Shown here piece by piece: positions 7,081-10,917 of a stretch of DNA of 10,917 bases (its first letter is position 1; the number at the start of each line of letters is the position of its first letter). The DNA is from Pseudomonadales bacterium (lineage in GTDB: Bacteria > Pseudomonadota > Gammaproteobacteria > Pseudomonadales > Azotimanducaceae), in the NCBI GenBank assembly GCA_022448765.1, contig JAKUTI010000078.1, forward strand, positions 1 to 10,917. Direction: 5' to 3'. The notes under the pieces were generated by a model. That model had not been told where the DNA came from, did not search any database, and saw only the letters and a program-made list of their open reading frames with translations. The position numbers and the translations under genes were made by a program.

Positions 7081-8193
7081 CTACGCGGCTTGACCGCGTT
7101 CGATCGCGGTAATTAATTTATCTTGCCACCAAGACTCACTGCCAATAGCCACGGAAAGCAATTTGGATCGTCGATAAAGGAACTGGCAATCAAATTCCCA
7201 CGTGAATCCCATACCACCGTGCGTTTGAATATTTTCTTTCGAGGCAAAGTAATATGCCTGCGTCGCACTAACCCTCGCGGTTGCCGCAGCAATGGGTAGT
7301 TCGGGAGCATCGGTTGTGAGCGCCCAAGCCCCGTAGTATCCATTAGATCGGGCTAGCGTATTCTTAACATACACATTGGCGAGTTTGTGCTTGATTGCTT
7401 GGAAACCCGCAATCGGTCTGCCAAATGCGTATCGACCAAGCGCATATTCCTTTGCCTGCTCCAGTGCCGCTTCCGAGCCACCGACCTGCTCCCACGCGTA
7501 AAGCACTGCGGCACGGTTAAAGAGGGTCTCTACGGCTGTCCAGCCTTCCCCCTCAGCCCCCATTAACGATGCTTCAGCTCCGTTAAACGTCAACTTGGCA
7601 TGCGACCGGGTCGGATCCAGCGTGGCAACGTCCGCTCGTTCAGTTCCCTCCAATTCCACCAGATACAAACTTGCCCCATCACCGCTGTCACTACCGGTAA
7701 CCACCACGGCGAAATCCGCAATATCGCCATCGGGGACAGGAATTTTTGTGCCGGTGACCTTGCCATCGACTGCTTCGACACTCAGGTTGGCCGGTGATGG
7801 TCGACCACTCCCCTCACCAATCGCAAACGTACCAATGACTTCGCCGGTGGCCAGTTTGGGCAACCACTTTTCTTTCTGGGCTTCGGTTCCAACGAGAAGC
7901 AATGCTTCCGAAGCCAGATAAACCGACGACGAAAAAGGCACCGGCGCAATGGCACGACCAAGTTCTTCTGAGATCACGCAAAGATCAAGGTAGGACGCGC
8001 CCAGACCACCGTATGTCTCCGGGATAACCGTCGCGGTCCATCCCATTTGACCGATACGCTCCCACAGCTCTCGTGCATAGGAATCCTCACCATCCAATAT
8101 CCCACGCACCAACGACGTGGGACATTCGTCCTGCAAAAACCCACGGGCCTGATCCCGCAGCAAGTTCTGCTCATCCGAAAACTCAAAGTTCAC
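7081..8193 (-). CDS. Acyl-CoA dehydrogenase, flavin-binding partner subunit without catalytic glutamate
   Basis: This 370-residue member of the acyl-CoA dehydrogenase superfamily is the first gene of the pair. It keeps the flavin contacts RYAFGRPI (254-261) and Gln265 and the C-terminal loop HGGMGFT (325-331). Helix G reads FNRAAVL, so residue 226 is asparagine where a base would be glutamate, and no glutamate appears at the C-terminal alternative position. It is therefore probably inactive alone and pairs with the neighbour, whose defects are complementary. The start is inferred as GTG at 8193, giving MNFEFSDEQ as in relatives, with GGTGAT 4 bases upstream matching the anti-SD sequence. GTG codons at 8205 and 8202 would add four or three residues. 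The next gene starts 9 bases after the stop. Confidence 0.88.
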   Translation of the reverse strand: MNFEFSDEQNLLRDQARGFLQDECPTSLVRGILDGEDSYARELWERIGQMGWTATVIPETYGGLGASYLDLCVISEELGRAIAPVPFSSSVYLASEALLLVGTEAQKEKWLPKLATGEVIGTFAIGEGSGRPSPANLSVEAVDGKVTGTKIPVPDGDIADFAVVVTGSDSGDGASLYLVELEGTERADVATLDPTRSHAKLTFNGAEASLMGAEGEGWTAVETLFNRAAVLYAWEQVGGSEAALEQAKEYALGRYAFGRPIAGFQAIKHKLANVYVKNTLARSNGYYGAWALTTDAPELPIAAATARVSATQAYYFASKENIQTHGGMGFTWEFDCQFLYRRSKLLSVAIGSESWWQDKLITAIERGQAA

Positions 8194-8225
8194 GCCTATC
8201 ACCACTGTCAGCGAACGAATGAACG

Positions 8226-8231
8226 ATTGTA
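8226..8231 (-). promoter_or_regulatory. Candidate -10 box for the acyl-CoA dehydrogenase pair
   Basis: TACAAT (8231-8226 on the - strand) matches TATAAT in 5 of 6 bases and would start transcription near 8219, about 26 bases before the GTG at 8193. No good -35 hexamer is found 16-18 bases upstream, so this would be a weak or activator-dependent promoter. Confidence 0.3.
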
Positions 8232-8241
8232 GCGTGTGCCG

Positions 8242-8247
8242 TAGACT
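8242..8247 (+). promoter_or_regulatory. Candidate -10 box for nadE with near-leaderless start
   Basis: TAGACT (4/6 to TATAAT) ends 6 bases before the nadE ATG at 8254, so transcription from it would begin at or next to the start codon. No ribosome site is visible before that ATG, which fits a leaderless message. No -35 box is evident and the match is weak. Confidence 0.22.
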
Positions 8248-8253
8248 AGCGGT

Positions 8254-10170
8254 ATGGACCTTTCCCGACTTGGTTTCTTACGTGTTGGCGTATGTGCTCC
8301 GGCGACTAAAATCGCCGATCCCGAAGCGAACGCGTCAACTATATTGTCGGTCTACAAACGTCTTTGCGAGCGTCGTGCAGCCGTGATCGCAACACCCGAA
8401 CTTTCGCTCACTGGCTACAGCTGCGAAGATCTATTTCACAGCGACGACTTGTTGGGACGGTCTCGCGAAGCGCTGATTCAGGTTGCAGCATCGACAAGCA
8501 AGGCTATTTTGGTGGTCGGCGCTCCGTGGCGATTGGTGGATGGCCGCCTCTTGAATTGTGCCTTCGTCTGCGCAAACGGGCGTATTTTGGGTGCAGTTCC
8601 GAAATCCGCTCACCCTAACTACGACGAATTTTATGAGCAGCGTTGGTTCTCTTCCGGAGCGAAACTCGTTGCAAGCATCAGTGGCGAGGAAGGACATTTT
8701 CAGATCCGTAGCGACCAGTTGTTTAGCGTCAACGATACTCACTTCGCCGTTGAAATTTGCGAGGATCTCTGGGCGCCTGAACCACCTAGCACCCAACATG
8801 CACTCGCTGGCGCATCTGTCGTCGTTAATCCTTCGGCAAGCAACGAGCTCGTCGCCAAAGCCGACTATCGGCGCGATCTCGTTCGAATGCAAAGCGCGCG
8901 TTGCATCTGCGCGTATGCCTATGCGGGAGCAGGACCCACGGAATCGAGCAAAGACGTCGTCTACGGGGGCCACCTGCTCGGAGCCGAAAACGGCTCGATA
9001 ATTGTTGAGTCTGATCGTTTCAATCTTGATACGACGGAGCTTGTATTCGACATCGACTGGAAAAAACTCGATCACGATCGCAGCCGCAATACAACGTTTA
9101 CCCAGGCCCATCGACCGATCGCTTACCCGATCATCGACACCGACACGCACGTTGACCTCATCCAGACCGATCGCCGCTATACCGCACATCCCTTTGTACC
9201 GGATGACGAGACTGAATTTGACGCCCGCGCCCAAGAGATCCTGTCGATCCAGTCGACGGGCCTCGCACGGCGAATGCTTGCTGCCAAAGTTGAACGCCTG
9301 GTGCTAGGACTATCCGGGGGCCTGGATTCAACCCTCGCGTGCTTAGTCTGCCTCGACGCACTGAAACTACTTGAGTTGCCCAATTCAGCTCTGACCGCGC
9401 TGACGATGCCGGGTCCAGGCACCAGCGATCACACAAAAAAATCCGTTCAACTTCTCGCCAAATCGAGCGACTTTGACCTGACCGAGGTACCCATCGATGC
9501 TGCCGTTAAGCAGCACCTTGACGACGTCGGCCACGACGGTACCGCCGACGTTACCTTCGAGAATAGTCAGGCCCGCGAACGTACCCAGATTCTGTTCGAT
9601 ACGGCCAACAAGGTTGGCGCGATTGTGGTTGGCACCGGCGATCTATCCGAGCTCGCAATAGGGTGGTGTACGTTCAACGCCGATCACATGTCAAATTACA
9701 ACGTCAACGTAAGCGTGCCGAAGACAATGATCGCTTACCTCGTTCGTTGGTACGCCCAGCATCGTGCATCGGTGGCACTCAACAAGGTACTTCAAAGAGT
9801 TATCGATACACCAATTACCCCTGAACTGTTACCCAGCGTTGACGGTCGGTTTGTCCAAGAAACCGAGGCCTTAGTGGGGCCCTACGAACTGCACGACTTC
9901 TTCCTCTACCACTATCTGCGAACTGGCGCTGATGCAGAAAAGATATTTCATCTTGCGAATTCGGCTTTCGAAGGAATCCATGATGGTTTAACGATCCAAA
10001 AATGGTTGCGCGTGTTTTTCCAACGCTTTTTCGAGCAGCAGTTTAAACGGACAACTCTTCCTCCGGGCCCAAAGGTCGGCACCGTCAGTTTGTCGCCAAG
10101 AGGCGACTGGCGTATGCCCGACGAGGCCGAGGTTGGCGCAATCCTGTCAAGCATCGACAAGCTGCTATAG
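8254..10170 (+). CDS. nadE: Glutamine-dependent NAD+ synthetase (large, two-domain form)
   Basis: This 638-residue enzyme catalyses the last step of NAD synthesis: nicotinate adenine dinucleotide plus ATP and glutamine give NAD, AMP, pyrophosphate and glutamate. The N-terminal nitrilase-type glutaminase domain (about 8-290) shows the triad Glu49 in TPELSLTGYSCEDLF, Lys117 in VPKSAHPNY and Cys169 in EICEDLW. The C-terminal synthetase domain (about 325-638) shows the ATP PP-loop SGGLDS (354-359), GTGDLSELAIGWCTF (460-474) and SLSPRGDWRMP (612-622). HPNYDEFYE, YELHDFFLYH and the C-terminal motif put it in the long class typified by Mycobacterium tuberculosis NadE rather than the short ammonia-dependent form. 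The ATG gives the expected N-terminus but has no clear ribosome site. The divergent acyl-CoA dehydrogenase gene is 60 bases away, and an exported hydrolase gene follows after 8 bases. Confidence 0.96.
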   Translation: MDLSRLGFLRVGVCAPATKIADPEANASTILSVYKRLCERRAAVIATPELSLTGYSCEDLFHSDDLLGRSREALIQVAASTSKAILVVGAPWRLVDGRLLNCAFVCANGRILGAVPKSAHPNYDEFYEQRWFSSGAKLVASISGEEGHFQIRSDQLFSVNDTHFAVEICEDLWAPEPPSTQHALAGASVVVNPSASNELVAKADYRRDLVRMQSARCICAYAYAGAGPTESSKDVVYGGHLLGAENGSIIVESDRFNLDTTELVFDIDWKKLDHDRSRNTTFTQAHRPIAYPIIDTDTHVDLIQTDRRYTAHPFVPDDETEFDARAQEILSIQSTGLARRMLAAKVERLVLGLSGGLDSTLACLVCLDALKLLELPNSALTALTMPGPGTSDHTKKSVQLLAKSSDFDLTEVPIDAAVKQHLDDVGHDGTADVTFENSQARERTQILFDTANKVGAIVVGTGDLSELAIGWCTFNADHMSNYNVNVSVPKTMIAYLVRWYAQHRASVALNKVLQRVIDTPITPELLPSVDGRFVQETEALVGPYELHDFFLYHYLRTGADAEKIFHLANSAFEGIHDGLTIQKWLRVFFQRFFEQQFKRTTLPPGPKVGTVSLSPRGDWRMPDEAEVGAILSSIDKLL

Positions 10171-10178
10171 TTTTCCAA

Positions 10179-10917
10179 ATGCGGCACTTCCTCTTCGTCC
10201 TCCTGATACTCGGGTCGGCCAACTCTCCTGCCCTCGAGCCTCCCTATTGTGGCGACGAGGGGGTATGGATTCAGATTCTCGGGTCTGGCAGCCTCGAATT
10301 CGGCAATCCCCGGGCCGCGCCGAGCTATTTGGTATGGATCGACAACCGTGCGCGGTTAATGATCGACGCGGGCAACGGTGCGGCACTCCGGTTCGACGAG
10401 AGCGGCGCTGCGTTTGCGGACCTCGATGCACTGGTACTGTCGCATCTACACCTTGAACATACGGGCGATTTAGCCAACGTCCTCGCTTCATCCCGCGATG
10501 CCGGTCGGAAAGGGTTACTCCCGCTTTTTGGTCCCGCAGGCGAGAACGGCAATCGAGCAACCAGTATCCATGTCGATCGATTGATTGGATCGGGGGGCGC
10601 GTTCAACGAACTTGCAGATTTACTCACGTTTAGGAATTCGGCCGGGTATAAGGTCTCGATCCGCGACGTACCCGCCCTAGGACGACGTCGCTGGTCACAG
10701 TTCTCCAGCGAACATCTCAAGCTATCGGCGGTGCCGGTGCATCACGGAGGTATCCCCAGCCTCGCCTGGCGGGTGGATGTCGGCGAGCAAAGTATCGTGT
10801 TTGCGGGGGATCTCAACAATCAAAAAGACACGGTCTCGGCTTTCGCCGCCGACGTCGATGCCCTCGTCATTTCCCACGTCCTGCCCGACCATGCTCGCGG
10901 CGCGGATCGCGAAGCAC
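10179..10917 (+). CDS. Exported metallo-beta-lactamase-fold hydrolase, 3' end outside window
   Basis: An open frame of 246 codons runs to the window edge without a stop. Residues 1-18 look like a signal peptide: MRHFLFVLLILGSANSPA, a short basic start, a hydrophobic core and small residues at the end. A cysteine at 24 lies beyond the core and is not a clear lipobox. The mature part has the fold's marks in order: GSGSLEFGNPRAAPSYLV (35-52), a strand ending MIDAGNG (61-67), SHLHLEHTGD (88-97), VHHGG (187-191), FAGDLN (208-213) and ISHVLPDH (231-238). The first metal motif reads HxHxEH, with Glu93 in place of the usual aspartate. The layout resembles periplasmic relatives of RNase Z or arylsulfatase-type hydrolases; the substrate is unknown. 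It starts 8 bases after nadE with no ribosome site, so expression is probably coupled to nadE. Confidence 0.82.
   Translation, partial: MRHFLFVLLILGSANSPALEPPYCGDEGVWIQILGSGSLEFGNPRAAPSYLVWIDNRARLMIDAGNGAALRFDESGAAFADLDALVLSHLHLEHTGDLANVLASSRDAGRKGLLPLFGPAGENGNRATSIHVDRLIGSGGAFNELADLLTFRNSAGYKVSIRDVPALGRRRWSQFSSEHLKLSAVPVHHGGIPSLAWRVDVGEQSIVFAGDLNNQKDTVSAFAADVDALVISHVLPDHARGADREA

Noticed and set aside
10165..10720. Two 131-codon open frames on the - strand under the last gene.
   Set aside because: They are Arg/Ser/Pro-rich and lie opposite a frame with a signal peptide and ordered metallo-hydrolase motifs, so the + strand frame is the real gene.

Overview
The window looks like ordinary chromosome of a Gram-negative bacterium, most likely a proteobacterium. 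I infer this from a heat-shock (sigma-32-type) promoter in front of clpB, a ClpB that keeps Escherichia coli residue numbering at every key site, a GFA/CENP-V family protein and an acyl-CoA dehydrogenase pair. A marine or soil gammaproteobacterium is my best guess, but nothing here fixes the genus. Nine protein genes fill almost the whole window. I see no rRNA, tRNA, CRISPR array, insertion sequence or prophage gene.

Region 1 (about 53-1815, + strand) is a two-gene sugar-related unit: a Gfo/Idh/MocA oxidoreductase followed 14 bases later by a ThuA-domain protein. Region 2 (1865-3055) holds a GFA-family zinc protein on the - strand. Divergent from it is a + strand pair: a 97-residue protein of unknown function and an arsenate reductase/low-molecular-weight phosphatase-like protein that starts 4 bases later, probably at TTG. 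That pair runs into clpB tail to tail, and the two stop codons share the palindrome CTAG.

Region 3 (3052-8193, - strand) reads from right to left. Two adjacent acyl-CoA dehydrogenase genes, 9 bases apart, carry complementary active-site halves and probably form one heteromeric enzyme. They are followed by a 197-base spacer with a hairpin and a strong heat-shock promoter, then clpB. clpB also appears to keep the internal GTG start that in E. coli makes the N-terminally shortened ClpB. Region 4 (8254-10917, + strand) is nadE, encoding the large glutamine-dependent NAD synthetase. It is followed 8 bases later by a metallo-beta-lactamase-fold hydrolase with a signal peptide, which runs off the right edge of the window.

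Functionally the window combines separate housekeeping and catabolic tasks (sugar oxidation, acyl-CoA oxidation, protein disaggregation, NAD synthesis) rather than one coherent system. I find no convincing new defence, mobile or biosynthetic system. The points that most deserve a second look are the heat-shock promoter and dual start of clpB, the split acyl-CoA dehydrogenase, the unknown small protein beside the ArsC-like gene, and the exported hydrolase with an altered metal motif.
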